Positions 29,437 to 38,865 are shown, counted from the stretch's first letter. The stretch: 64,000 nt of DNA from Shewanella olleyana (GCF_023283825.1 NZ_JAKILD010000004.1:1-64000); one strand, 5' to 3'. Notes: generated by a model from the sequence alone, not told the origin. Made by a program: numbers and translations.

Positions 29437-31938
29437 TTAAAAAGTTGCAACAATCGGATCCGAACATAAGCTCGACTCTGTTTCACAAATTTTATAAGTT
29501 ACTTCTGCAGGTGCATTAGTGAAACGGTCACGATATCGACCATCATTGGCTGTAGAAGACACCATGACATCATCACGGTAAATGGCTACATTATCACCAA
29601 CAGCCCCACTCCAAGTTAAATCAACAAGTGCACTACCACGACGTGATTTCATCGTACGAGTAACAGCAGCATCTATGCTATATTCAAAAACTTCTACTGT
29701 CATAGACTGAGTATCTGACTGTCCTTCACTATCTGTTGTCACCAGTGAAACAGTATACGCACCGCCCATGGCATAGACATAAGTCGGGTTTGTGTCACTA
29801 GACATACTGCCATCACCAAAGTCCCAAGCATAACTAACGATGTCATCATTAATGTCTGTACTTGTGTTAGTGAAATCAACAGTTAATCCGTCAACAGCAA
29901 ATTCAAAATCAGCGACAGGTGCAGCTGGCGCAGCTTCCCCTAGTGCAGAAATCGTCAAGCCCCAGCTATTTAATGTACCAGTATCACCTGCTGCATTATC
30001 ACTAATTATAAGTGTCCATAACCCTGCAGCAATTTCGCCATCAAAGTCTGAAAGATCCCATGTCTTCACAATATCATCAGTGCTACCACCTTCCCCATTA
30101 TGAAGAACCACTCCAGTGCCACTTGGTGAGATTAAGCTAACAATTAAATCACCAATCCAAGTATGAGAAATATCAACATTCACAGATAGGTCAAATATTT
30201 GCACAGGATCAAATACTTCAATAGTACTCGTAAATGAAGCATTGTCAGTTATATCTACTGGAGTGTCATTTCCGTAACTAAAGTCATTTAAACCAGCAGG
30301 ATACACATTTAATAAAACCGCTTTATCTTTCACTGTTATGCCATCGTCAGCAGAAACAGTAATAACATAGTCTCCCCACGTCGCTGAATCTAAAGTCGCG
30401 ACATCAAGTGTAAAGCTATCACCCGCCATTGCAGTAGCAGTTGAAAGAGTAACTCCATCAAGTGCTGGTGAAACAGCAACAGAAAGGCTGACCTGATCAT
30501 TCCAGCTTGCAATACTACCCACAGAAAAATCATAACTGACAGCACTTCCCGCTTCCACAGATTGGGCACTAGGTGTTGCTGACAGCGTAAACGAAGGATC
30601 TGGATCTGAAGCATCTAAGGCATTTTTTACATTCAATCTGGTGCCAGCAACAGTTAATCCAGTTAAATCAGCATTGACTTCACCAGAATCCATTAGCAGT
30701 TGTTTCATTTCAACAGCGCCAATATCTGGAGCCACTGACCAAACTAATGCAGCTGCGCCAGTAACATGCGGCGTAGCCATAGAAGTGCCTGAAATAGTAC
30801 CGTAACTATCATTTGGAAACGTTGATAAAATGGCAGTACCAGGTGCGCCCATATCAACACTTGTTAGACCCCATTGAGAAAAGTCTGACATCGCGTCATT
30901 TCTATCTGTACTCGCGATTGATAACACAACATCAGAATCATAACTTGATGGGTAATGTGGGTTGATATCATTATCAATCGCGTCATTACCTGCAGCAGCC
31001 ACAAACAATATGCCTTGATCTCCAGCAGACTCAATTGAATCTTTTAACGCTTGGCTAAAGCCACCGCCGCCCCATGAGTTATTAGTCGCTTTAACATCAA
31101 CGCCATGATTGATTTTTAAGTTAGTGAAGTAATCAATACAAGCAATAGCATCTTCTGTACTACCAGTGCCGCCGTCCGATAAAAACTTACAACCAATCAT
31201 GGTTACATCCCAGTTTACACCGACAACCCCGACACCATTGTTGCCGGTCGCACCGATGGTTCCAGCCACATGCGTACCATGACCATTACCGTCCATAGGA
31301 TCACCAGTACCGGTTATTGGGTTATAACCATGAATATCATCAATGACACCATTGCTATCATCATCAATACCGTTACCTGCGATTTCTCCTGGGTTTACCC
31401 ACATATTGTCGACAAGATCAGGATGATTGTAATCAACACCTGTATCAATAACACCAATCACCACATTGTCACTACCCGTTGTAATATCCCAAGCAGTAAC
31501 TGCATCAATATCAGCTCCCGCGGTACCTGAAGCTTGTCCAGTATTGTGTAAGCCCCATAAATCTACAAAACTTGGATCATCTGGCATTCCTAGCGCTTTA
31601 TATGTGTAGTTAGGCTCAGCATATTTAACTGCAGGATGCTGGCTAATCACCTTAATCGCAGCCTGAATATCACTGCCGCTTTTAAGTTGTAATTTTGCTA
31701 ATCGACCATTCATTAGATGCTGAAATTTATCATCAACACCATCTAAATTTTTATCTGATAAGGTACCACTCACTAAACGCTGAGCAGAGAGCCTTTCAAA
31801 CTTGGAAACATTATCTTTATATACGACAAGTAGTTGATCTTGCTTATACTCTACTTTATCTTTAGCGATAGCAGGAGCGACATTAATCGCCATTACAGAG
31901 GCAATTGCAATAGCAATTGGAGACATTTTCTTGATCAT
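29437..31938 (-). CDS. Secreted subtilisin-like serine protease with P-domain and PKD domain
   Basis: An 833-residue exported protease. Layout: signal peptide to about 25; an inhibitor-I9-like propeptide to about 115; the S8 catalytic domain about 125-450 with Asp165 (VIDTGVDYNHPDL), His220 (GNGHGTHVAG) and Ser386 (SGTSMATPHVTG); an Ig-like region about 455-545; a proprotein-convertase P-domain about 555-660 (ISHTWIGDLIVSLISPSG); a PKD domain about 675-755 (YAWDFGDGS); and a short C-terminal module. The DDDSNGVIDD loop may bind calcium. It is divergent from the curlin gene, so processing of surface proteins is a reasonable guess but not shown. Confidence 0.95.
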   Translation of the reverse strand: MIKKMSPIAIAIASVMAINVAPAIAKDKVEYKQDQLLVVYKDNVSKFERLSAQRLVSGTLSDKNLDGVDDKFQHLMNGRLAKLQLKSGSDIQAAIKVISQHPAVKYAEPNYTYKALGMPDDPSFVDLWGLHNTGQASGTAGADIDAVTAWDITTGSDNVVIGVIDTGVDYNHPDLVDNMWVNPGEIAGNGIDDDSNGVIDDIHGYNPITGTGDPMDGNGHGTHVAGTIGATGNNGVGVVGVNWDVTMIGCKFLSDGGTGSTEDAIACIDYFTNLKINHGVDVKATNNSWGGGGFSQALKDSIESAGDQGILFVAAAGNDAIDNDINPHYPSSYDSDVVLSIASTDRNDAMSDFSQWGLTSVDMGAPGTAILSTFPNDSYGTISGTSMATPHVTGAAALVWSVAPDIGAVEMKQLLMDSGEVNADLTGLTVAGTRLNVKNALDASDPDPSFTLSATPSAQSVEAGSAVSYDFSVGSIASWNDQVSLSVAVSPALDGVTLSTATAMAGDSFTLDVATLDSATWGDYVITVSADDGITVKDKAVLLNVYPAGLNDFSYGNDTPVDITDNASFTSTIEVFDPVQIFDLSVNVDISHTWIGDLIVSLISPSGTGVVLHNGEGGSTDDIVKTWDLSDFDGEIAAGLWTLIISDNAAGDTGTLNSWGLTISALGEAAPAAPVADFEFAVDGLTVDFTNTSTDINDDIVSYAWDFGDGSMSSDTNPTYVYAMGGAYTVSLVTTDSEGQSDTQSMTVEVFEYSIDAAVTRTMKSRRGSALVDLTWSGAVGDNVAIYRDDVMVSSTANDGRYRDRFTNAPAEVTYKICETESSLCSDPIVATF

Positions 31939-32597
31939 TTTCTGGCTTCCTATATTCCATTATTAATTCCCAGAACCGGTACCTCAACACTGGTAGCTTA
32001 TCCATATGCCTGAAAGCGAACTGGTTTTCCACGAAGTGAAATCCGGATATGTTGTAGCCATTTGATTGTTGTCATATTAAAAGCAGAATAATAGTGGTTA
32101 GAACTTAAATAGTAATAAACTACTAATCCTATCAGTGTAGGTAATTAACCATCACATCCTCAATAAACATTTAAAGCACTTAAAATCATAACCTTACATG
32201 TAAGTAATACGAAAGTTCTGTTGTTTTTATTCCCCTAAAAAGTAGCCATTCTTCCGATTGAGCTATCAGACCTCAATCCGTAAGTTAAGTTTGTAACTTG
32301 TCAAAATAAGCTAAAGGATGCGGTTAAATAAAATTCAAGAATATCGTTAGCCCACTTAAATAATATTAAGCACTACAAGTTTGTTTAATATTTTATTCTT
32401 GATAATTGAAACCCTAGCTATTTCTTATTAGTAAAACGTTGGTGGCAAGATTACTTATTGTTCGCTTTCAGCAGTCTTTATTTATTGGCTAAAGATTTAC
32501 AGCCTGAAATATGAGCCACGCAGAAAGTGAGCTTCATCATTGAAGAGAAGAGATGACAAGCTACCAAGTCACTCAATATCCAAACAGGGAGCGTCAA
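31939..32597. other. Long divergent intergenic region, subtilase to curlin gene
   Basis: About 660 AT-rich bases between two divergently transcribed genes for exported proteins. A 7-bp inverted repeat gattgag / ctcaatc lies at 32256-32278. No reading frame or RNA was recognised. Such length suggests complex regulation, as in curli loci, but I cannot point to a CsgD site. Confidence 0.4.
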
Positions 32598-34136
32598 ATG
32601 AAGTCGCAAACAAAACTATCGCTAATTTCACTTGCCATCACAGCCAGTCTAGCTTTACCCGTTTCTGCTACAGGGTTTTCAATTTCTGAAACTGCTTCAA
32701 CACAAAAATCAGCGGCAGTAGCTGCTGCGATAAATAATCAATCAACGGTTAATCAAACTGGTGAAGGACAAGACGTACAAGTGTCTCAAACAGGCACGCG
32801 ACATGTATCTGAAATAGCTCAGATTGGTAATGACCAAATTGCCGAAGTCACTCAATCAGGTGATTGGCAAGAGTCTTATATCACTTCTGAAGGTGACGGA
32901 AACGTTATTACAACAAATCAGGTCGATGATTGGCACATTGCAAATGTGGGAGTGAATGGTAATGACAACCAAGTGACTGTTGATCAGTCAGGATTTTGGA
33001 ATACCAGTGAAACCACTGCTGTAGGTAACGATAATATCGCTGATACCCTGCAAAGTGGCGATCAGAATAATAGTATTATTCAGCATATTGGTGACGATAA
33101 CCTGACTCAAACCACACAATATGGCGCGACTAACTTAGCAGTATTCCGTGTTGAAGGTAATGGTAATGATGGCACTATCACTCAAGATGGTAACAATAAC
33201 CAAGCTGGACTTGTCGCTCCAGGTGGAACACCTAATGTAGGTGATGGCAATAGTTTATTTGTTGACCAGTCAGGTGACGAAAACTTTGGTGCTGTGATTG
33301 GTGTATACGGCAATGATAATAGTTTCGAAATTAACCAATCAGGTTTTAGTAATACTGGTGTCGTAGCAAGCCTAACAGGTTCAAGCAACGACATAGTAAT
33401 TGATCAAAGCGGTGATTTGAATGGTGCCGTTATTGAGTTTGCTAACGGCAATGACAATGAGGTGTTTATTTTCCAAGACGGTACAGGTAACCAAGTCGGT
33501 GATAATAACGTTGCTGTCATCTCTGGTAACGACAATATGATCGATATTGATCAATCTGGTACGGCTAACTTAACTGAATTTGAAACCATAGGTGACGGAA
33601 ACACGATTACAGTCATGCAAGATGGTGAAACTAATTATGTTGCCTCTGGAACATATGGTTTTGATAATGAAGTCAGCATTAGTTCAGAGGGCATCAATAA
33701 TGAAGTGGCTGTATTCGTCGAACTTGATGAAAATGCCGTCACTGTTGACCAATCGGGTAACACTAACTTTGCTTATGTTGATACCTTTGGGTTTGAAAAT
33801 GAAGTCACTGTCGAGCAAGTTGGTGATGATAATGAAGCTTCGCTCACGAATTGGGGGACTGCCCAAGTGATCGATATTGCACAAGATGGTGAGTTTAACC
33901 TCACTGACGTGGTGGTTTTTGGTGATGAGCATGTCATTGATATTGCGCAAGAGGGTGATGGAAACTGGGTTGGTGGCGATGACGGTTACTTCTTAGTCGA
34001 TGGTTACAGCAATAACTTAACCATCTCGCAAATGGGTAACGATAACTTAGTGATAGGTTCGCAGATTGGCAACAATGGTATGATTAATGTTTCTCAAACA
34101 GGTGACTTTAATACAGCGACTGTTTACCAAAATTAA
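32598..34136 (+). CDS. Very large curlin-repeat protein (CsgA/CsgB-like)
   Basis: A 512-residue exported protein made almost entirely of curlin-type repeats of about 20-24 residues, with the alternating pattern N-x-a-x-v-x-Q-x-G-x-x-N. Clear examples are VTVDQSGFWNTSETTAVGN, IVIDQSGDLNGAVIEFANGN and INVSQTGDFNTATVYQN at the C-terminus. By eye there are about 20 units; E. coli CsgA and CsgB have five and are near 150 residues. The signal peptide starts MKSQTKLSLISLAIT and ends around PVSATG. The start at 32598 has aggga upstream. Such repeats stack as a beta-solenoid and form amyloid fibres. Acidic residues (GDDN, GNDN) are frequent between strands. No csgE, csgF or csgG lies nearby. Confidence 0.9.
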   Translation: MKSQTKLSLISLAITASLALPVSATGFSISETASTQKSAAVAAAINNQSTVNQTGEGQDVQVSQTGTRHVSEIAQIGNDQIAEVTQSGDWQESYITSEGDGNVITTNQVDDWHIANVGVNGNDNQVTVDQSGFWNTSETTAVGNDNIADTLQSGDQNNSIIQHIGDDNLTQTTQYGATNLAVFRVEGNGNDGTITQDGNNNQAGLVAPGGTPNVGDGNSLFVDQSGDENFGAVIGVYGNDNSFEINQSGFSNTGVVASLTGSSNDIVIDQSGDLNGAVIEFANGNDNEVFIFQDGTGNQVGDNNVAVISGNDNMIDIDQSGTANLTEFETIGDGNTITVMQDGETNYVASGTYGFDNEVSISSEGINNEVAVFVELDENAVTVDQSGNTNFAYVDTFGFENEVTVEQVGDDNEASLTNWGTAQVIDIAQDGEFNLTDVVVFGDEHVIDIAQEGDGNWVGGDDGYFLVDGYSNNLTISQMGNDNLVIGSQIGNNGMINVSQTGDFNTATVYQN

Positions 34137-34151
34137 TCCTTTAATATAAGT

Positions 34152-34182
34152 TAAAAAGGGAGCCATCAGGCTCCCTTTTTTA
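34152..34182. terminator. Bidirectional terminator between curlin gene and LuxR gene
   Basis: Stem aaaaagggagcc / ggctcccttttt with loop atca (34153-34180). It separates the convergent genes. Confidence 0.95.
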
Positions 34183-34211
34183 TTGTTGTTTAATTCAGTA
34201 TTCATTTTAAA

Positions 34212-34877
34212 CTAGGCAAATTCAAAATGAGCTTGATAAGTCTGTGCCCAGCGTAATAACTCGACTCGATTTCTAGATTGCGTTTTACGAAAAATAGAAG
34301 ATATATGCGCTTTTACAGTATGTTCACTAATACATAAGCGATGCGCAATCTCTTTATTTCTCGCACCACTTGAAACCAACTGAATAATGGTTCTTTCACG
34401 ACTAGTCAGCATTTGAAGCATAGCGACAGTATCTGGCGGAATTTCAGTATTGGCATCGAGTTTTTGTACTAACCTACGGAAAATCTTACTGATTAACGGC
34501 CTGTCGTACCACAATTCATCGGCAACCATTTTACGTAGTCCAGTCAACATTAAATCCATTCGTTGATCTGAGTAGAGTAACCCTCTCACTCCAAGCAATA
34601 AAGCTGACTCCTGATCTAAAGAGCCACGCTCAACTTGATAAAGTGCTACAGGTACATGGTTAACTAATCGAGAAACGAGCAAAGGTATCCCTTTACTGTC
34701 TAAAGCTGCACCTTTTTGTGCGACTAAATAAAAACTGTTGGTATTTTTGTCGACTTCCAAGTCACTTGCATGCTTAACAATTCTTGTTTTAAGACCTATT
34801 GATTCCGCAAGAATGGCTAAATTACATGGCGCCGCAACTTGGTGTAAGAAAACTAATTCATCAATATTTGAGCTCAT
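34212..34877 (-). CDS. CsgD/VpsT-like LuxR-family regulator
   Basis: A 221-residue transcription factor. Residues 1-130 form a receiver-like domain without the usual phosphorylation aspartate cluster. Residues 157-215 are a LuxR helix-turn-helix (LTSRERTIIQLVSSGARNKE, then SEHTVKAHISSIFRK). At residues 123-126 the sequence WYDR falls where VpsT has its c-di-GMP motif W-[FLM]-[TS]-R and CsgD has YFTQ, so nucleotide binding is plausible. The ATG at 34877 is preferred to a GTG one codon upstream since ggag is seven bases before it. It converges on the curlin gene and is the likely regulator of that locus. Confidence 0.88.
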   Translation of the reverse strand: MSSNIDELVFLHQVAAPCNLAILAESIGLKTRIVKHASDLEVDKNTNSFYLVAQKGAALDSKGIPLLVSRLVNHVPVALYQVERGSLDQESALLLGVRGLLYSDQRMDLMLTGLRKMVADELWYDRPLISKIFRRLVQKLDANTEIPPDTVAMLQMLTSRERTIIQLVSSGARNKEIAHRLCISEHTVKAHISSIFRKTQSRNRVELLRWAQTYQAHFEFA

Positions 34878-35104
34878 CACTTTTCTCCCTGAAAAGCATC
34901 CCTATCATCTCGACTTAACGAGTTTCTTCCTGAATTTTGATAACAAAGTAATAACAATACTCAATGATAGTATATTTTAACTAGTCCATAAGGTATTTTT
35001 ATCATACTAACGCATTAAATAAATATCTAAGTCCTTCTAAAGTACCTATTAGTAGCATAAATAAACTTTATCTTCTTAGCTAAATTAGCATAATTCACTA
35101 CTAA

Positions 35105-35974
35105 TTATTTTTTAATAAGTGATGCTAACTGCTTATTATGCCAATGAGTAAGCACGACTAATGCACTAATACCTCCTAATAAGGCCATAAACATATCTGA
35201 TTGTGTATCCCAGATATATCCTTGGGTCCCTAGAAAAGCTTCGGCGTCTTCACCCGTCCAAATCGCAACCCACCATTCTATTAATTCGTAGAAAGCTGAT
35301 AATGCCAATACAAAACACACAGATAAAAACTGACACCAGTACCCAGGTTGTAAAACTCGGTTTCTCAAAAAGACTTCACGGGCTAAAATTGCAGGGATAA
35401 AACCTTGAGCTACATGTCCTATTTTGTCGTAATTGTTTCTATCACTCCCCATCCACTGTGCAATCCAGTCAAATAATGGGACTTCTGCGTAGGTATATTT
35501 AGCGCCAACGAGTAAAACACAACAATGTATAAGTATTATACCCAAACTACTTGAAGATACGTGTTTCAGAGCTTCACCGTGTTTTCAATACTAGGCGCGT
35601 TAATGCGGTAATGTAGGTACCTTATAAATTAGCGCAACAACGTAGTGGGAACACGGTGAAACTCCCTGAGGGCAAGTTTTACACGCGTTTATGCTGCGTT
35701 ATTGATTTTGAAAAGGGAATAACCATTACCCGCAATCAATGCCTTGCCTAAACGCGTGTAAATTCTTGCTGAAATCGAGCATATTCAGGTTGTTTGGGTA
35801 TAATACATAGGAAAGCTGGGTTAACGGAAAGCGCTTGCGGGTAAAAAGTAATATAGGGATAGCCAATAAAGCAGGTAAAGCCTCCAACCACCAAGTGAAC
35901 ATATCTTTCGGTGAAATAACTGACCACACGACTACCGCACAATAAATCACAACCCATATAACTAACTTATTCAA
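35105..35974 (-). pseudogene. yjdF-like (DUF2238) membrane protein gene split by a family 1 element
   Basis: The N-terminal piece (58 residues to PLTQLSYVL, from a TTG at 35974) and the C-terminal piece (from ILIHCCVLL to the stop at 35105) are separated by the element at 35539-35800. Removing the element and one TA joins them in frame as LSYVLILIHCC and gives about 201 residues, close to the usual YjdF length. The joined protein would have five or six membrane helices and the family segments GAKYTYAEVPLFDW, NNYDKIGHVAQGF and YELIEWWVA. As it stands, the gene encodes two fragments, of which the longer C-terminal one could still be made from a TTG inside the element end. Confidence 0.9.
35539..35800. 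mobile_element. MITE-like element, family 1, copy B (in yjdF-like gene)
   Basis: 262 bases, nearly identical to 13921-14182 (two differences by eye: tenth base, and one near the right end). Ends taccc and gggta are inverted repeats, flanked by TA on both sides (35537-35538 and 35801-35802). The restored host reading frame shows that the target was a single TA, as for Tc1/mariner and IS630-type elements. No coding capacity. Confidence 0.95.
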
Positions 35975-36126
35975 ACTAAATCCCTCTTAGATGATATTGT
36001 TCTAGAATTAGAATATTAACTTTAGCCATCTAGCCCTCTACAAATGTTTAAAAAAGTGCTATTTTGGTCGAGCGTTTAAAGTCAGCATAACATAAGCATA
36101 ACTATTGATAAGAGGGTACCCATATC

Positions 36127-37356
36127 ATGGCGAAACACTCGCTTGACAAGGATAAGATTAAAATCCTGCTGTTGGAGGGCGTCCACCAAACTGCGGTCGA
36201 TGTACTAGAGCGTGCAGGTTACACAAACATTGAATACCATAAAGCATCTTTACCAGAAGATGAGCTGCTGCAATCCATTAAGGATGCGCACTTTGTCGGT
36301 TTACGCTCCCGAACTCAATTAACTGCAGACGTGTTAAATCATGCTGAGAAATTAGTCGCTATCGGTTGTTTCTGTATTGGTACCAACCAAGTCGATATTG
36401 CCGCAGCTGAAAAGCTTGGCGTGCCTGTATTTAACGCCCCATTTTCTAACACACGTTCTGTTGCTGAATTAGTCTTAGGCGAGATCATCATGCTAATGCG
36501 TGGGATCCCTCAACGTAATGCTCATGCTCATCGAGGCGGCTGGTTAAAAAGTGCAAGTGGTAGTTATGAAGTACGTGGCAAAACTCTCGGCGTTATTGGC
36601 TATGGGCACATAGGTACTCAACTAGGTATTTTAGCTGAAACCTTAGGTATGCGAGTGGTGTTTTACGACATCGAAGACAAGCTTCCATTAGGTAATGCTA
36701 GCCAAATTCATTCATTAGAAACCTTATTGAGTGAGTCTGACGTGATTAGCTTACATGTCCCAGAAACGCCTCAAACCAAAGATATGTTTGGTGAGAAAGA
36801 GTTTGCGCAAATGCGTAAAAAAAGCATTTTCATCAATGCTTCTCGTGGCACGGTTGTCGATATTGATGCACTTTCAAACGCATTAAAATCAGGTCATCTT
36901 GCTGGTGCAGCGATTGATGTATTCCCCGTTGAGCCTAAGTCAAATGATGATGAATTCATTAGCCCATTGCGTGGTCAAGATAATGTCATTATTACACCGC
37001 ATATTGGTGGTAGTACTGCTGAAGCCCAAGAAAACATTGGTATTGAAGTTGCTGGGAAACTCGCTAAATATTCAGATAACGGCTCAACTGTGTCTGCTGT
37101 TAACTTCCCTGAAGTTACACTGCCGCAGCATAAAGGCACTTCGCGTTTACTGCATATTCACCATAACCGCCCTGGTGTACTGATTAAAATTAACCAAGCC
37201 TTTTCAGAAAAAGGCATTAACATTGCTGCACAATACCTGCAAACAACTGCAGAGATTGGTTATGTTGTGATGGAGGTTGATTCAAACCAAGCGGAACAAG
37301 CATTAGGCGAATTAAAAGCAATTGAAGGTACTATTCGTACACGAGTTTTATTTTAA
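36127..37356 (+). CDS. serA: D-3-phosphoglycerate dehydrogenase
   Basis: A 409-residue NAD enzyme that starts serine synthesis from 3-phosphoglycerate. The NAD-binding fold has LGVIGYGHIGTQLGILAE near 152. Catalytic Arg (FINASRGTVVDI near 235), Glu (AIDVFPVEP near 265) and His (VIITPHIGGSTAEAQ near 290) can be seen. The C-terminal ACT domain (about 335-409, LLHIHHNRPGVL) is the serine feedback site. Length matches E. coli SerA (410). gaggg precedes the ATG. Confidence 0.97.
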   Translation: MAKHSLDKDKIKILLLEGVHQTAVDVLERAGYTNIEYHKASLPEDELLQSIKDAHFVGLRSRTQLTADVLNHAEKLVAIGCFCIGTNQVDIAAAEKLGVPVFNAPFSNTRSVAELVLGEIIMLMRGIPQRNAHAHRGGWLKSASGSYEVRGKTLGVIGYGHIGTQLGILAETLGMRVVFYDIEDKLPLGNASQIHSLETLLSESDVISLHVPETPQTKDMFGEKEFAQMRKKSIFINASRGTVVDIDALSNALKSGHLAGAAIDVFPVEPKSNDDEFISPLRGQDNVIITPHIGGSTAEAQENIGIEVAGKLAKYSDNGSTVSAVNFPEVTLPQHKGTSRLLHIHHNRPGVLIKINQAFSEKGINIAAQYLQTTAEIGYVVMEVDSNQAEQALGELKAIEGTIRTRVLF

Positions 37357-37405
37357 TCCTAACCACTGATAATGCGGACTTTTCCGTGCGCTGAAACAGT
37401 GAAAT

Positions 37406-37442
37406 AAAGCTACCTTCATTCAATTGAAGGTAGCTTTTTCTT
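37406..37442 (+). terminator. Terminator after serA
   Basis: Stem aaagctaccttca / tgaaggtagcttt with loop ttcaat, followed by tttctttt, 50 bases after the serA stop. Confidence 0.92.
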
Positions 37443-37507
37443 TTGAGCGTTACTGAATTCCGTTACACTCAAGCGATATCTTTGTTGGTCACCTTAGGAA
37501 TTAGTAT

Positions 37508-38467
37508 ATGACACTTGCAACTGCTCAGCCTGATTGGGATTTCTTAAACACTTCCCCAGACTTATTGGTCGCCAATCTGACTCATTTAGGCTTAATTGAA
37601 ATTACTGGTGAACAAGGTAAAACCTTTATACACGGCCAAGTGACCACTGACATTGTGTCTTTAAAAGACGACCAATGGCGCTGGGGCGCACACTGTGATG
37701 CTAAAGGCAAAATGATCTCAAGCTTTAGAACCTTTACCATTGATGAACAACTTTTTGCCTTATTACCTGCATCAGTACTGCCGCTGAGCTTGGCTCAATG
37801 GCAAAAGTATGCCGTATTCAGTAAAGCTGAATTAACTGATATTACAGCCAATAAAGCTATTCTTGGGTTTGCAGGCGCGAATGCCACAACATTTCTTGGC
37901 GAGCAATTTGGCGAAATTTCGGCTGAATTAACCACGTTAGATGATACGGTTATTTTGAAAGATGGTGCACGTTATATCGTCATCACCAACACTGAAAAAG
38001 CAACTCAGTTAGTTAGCGCTTCAACAAAATCATTACAAGTAGCTAGCACTTGGCAAGCGCTTGAAATCAAATCTGGTTACGCCAATATTGATGCGAACCA
38101 CAGTGGGGAGTTTGTCCCACAGATGTGCAACCTGCAAGCTGTTAATGGTATCAGTTTTGAAAAAGGCTGCTACATGGGCCAAGAAACTATCGCAAGAATG
38201 AAATATCGTGGCGGCAATAAGCGAGCTTTATACATTCTTACTGGCACGACTTCTGAAACGGTTACTAGCGAAACTCAAATTGAAATAGCTGATGAAGATG
38301 GTTTTCGCCGTGCGGGTAAAGTGATTGAGTCAGTACAGCATGAAGGTAAAGTCTTACTCACTGCAGTGCTTGCTAACGACACTGAGAATGATGCCAAATT
38401 ACGCATTAAAGAAGATGAAGCCAGTGAGCTTAGCGTCATACCACTGCCCTATTCTTTAGAAGATTAG
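37508..38467 (+). CDS. ygfZ: tRNA-modifying / Fe-S repair protein YgfZ
   Basis: A 319-residue folate-binding protein of the GcvT-like family. It supports repair or assembly of certain Fe-S enzymes such as MiaB and so affects tRNA thiolation. The signature K-G-C-Y-x-G-Q-E is present as FEKGCYMGQETIARMKYRG near residue 218, with its key cysteine. The N-terminal half (FIHGQVTTDI, HCDAKGKMISSFR) is also typical. Length is normal. Preceded by agga. Confidence 0.93.
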   Translation: MTLATAQPDWDFLNTSPDLLVANLTHLGLIEITGEQGKTFIHGQVTTDIVSLKDDQWRWGAHCDAKGKMISSFRTFTIDEQLFALLPASVLPLSLAQWQKYAVFSKAELTDITANKAILGFAGANATTFLGEQFGEISAELTTLDDTVILKDGARYIVITNTEKATQLVSASTKSLQVASTWQALEIKSGYANIDANHSGEFVPQMCNLQAVNGISFEKGCYMGQETIARMKYRGGNKRALYILTGTTSETVTSETQIEIADEDGFRRAGKVIESVQHEGKVLLTAVLANDTENDAKLRIKEDEASELSVIPLPYSLED

Positions 38468-38533
38468 ACAATGATTTGAGTCAGTTATTGTCTCTAATAA
38501 TTTAAGTTCAAGTCAGTTAAGCTCAGATACGCT

Positions 38534-38571
38534 AAAAAAAAGGATAAATACATTATGTATTTATCCTTTTT
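38534..38571. terminator. Terminator after ygfZ
   Basis: Stem aaaaaggataaataca / tgtatttatccttttt with loop tta and Ts after it; As on the left also allow the other direction. It ends just seven bases before a family 2 element. Confidence 0.92.
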
Positions 38572-38577
38572 TAATTA

Positions 38578-38840
38578 GGGCCTGTTGATCTTTCAAGGTT
38601 GTTTTTGCAGCGAATTGTTGGCCATTTATACAAGGCAGAGACTTTGTAGTGTAGTTATTCTACATAAAAAGTCGATAACGCAGTAAAAATCGCCAACAAA
38701 CGCTGCCCAAAGGGTTCGACTAAAAGCGTTTTACTCTTTGTTGGATGAATTTTGCTTAGATGACTAGGCATCAATCCATCCGCCTCAATTAAAACGCTTT
38801 TATTTCGAACAAAAATTAACCTACAAAGATCAACAGGCCC
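38578..38840. mobile_element. MITE-like element, family 2, intact copy
   Basis: 263 bases with perfect terminal inverted repeats gggcctgttgatcttt / aaagatcaacaggccc, flanked by TA on each side (38576-38577 and 38841-38842). An internal arm pair, taaaagcgtttta at 38721-38733 and taaaacgctttta at 38790-38802, matches the pair in the diverged copy at 81-343 with one compensating base change. No coding capacity. It sits between the convergent ygfZ and HD-GYP genes. Confidence 0.93.
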
Positions 38841-38865
38841 TAAAGACTGGCTTATTTAGTGATAA

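Noticed and set aside
32700..34130. Regularly spaced repeats that could look like a CRISPR array
   Set aside because: The repeats are degenerate at the DNA level and in frame, encoding curlin-type protein repeats. There are no constant repeats with unique spacers and no cas genes.
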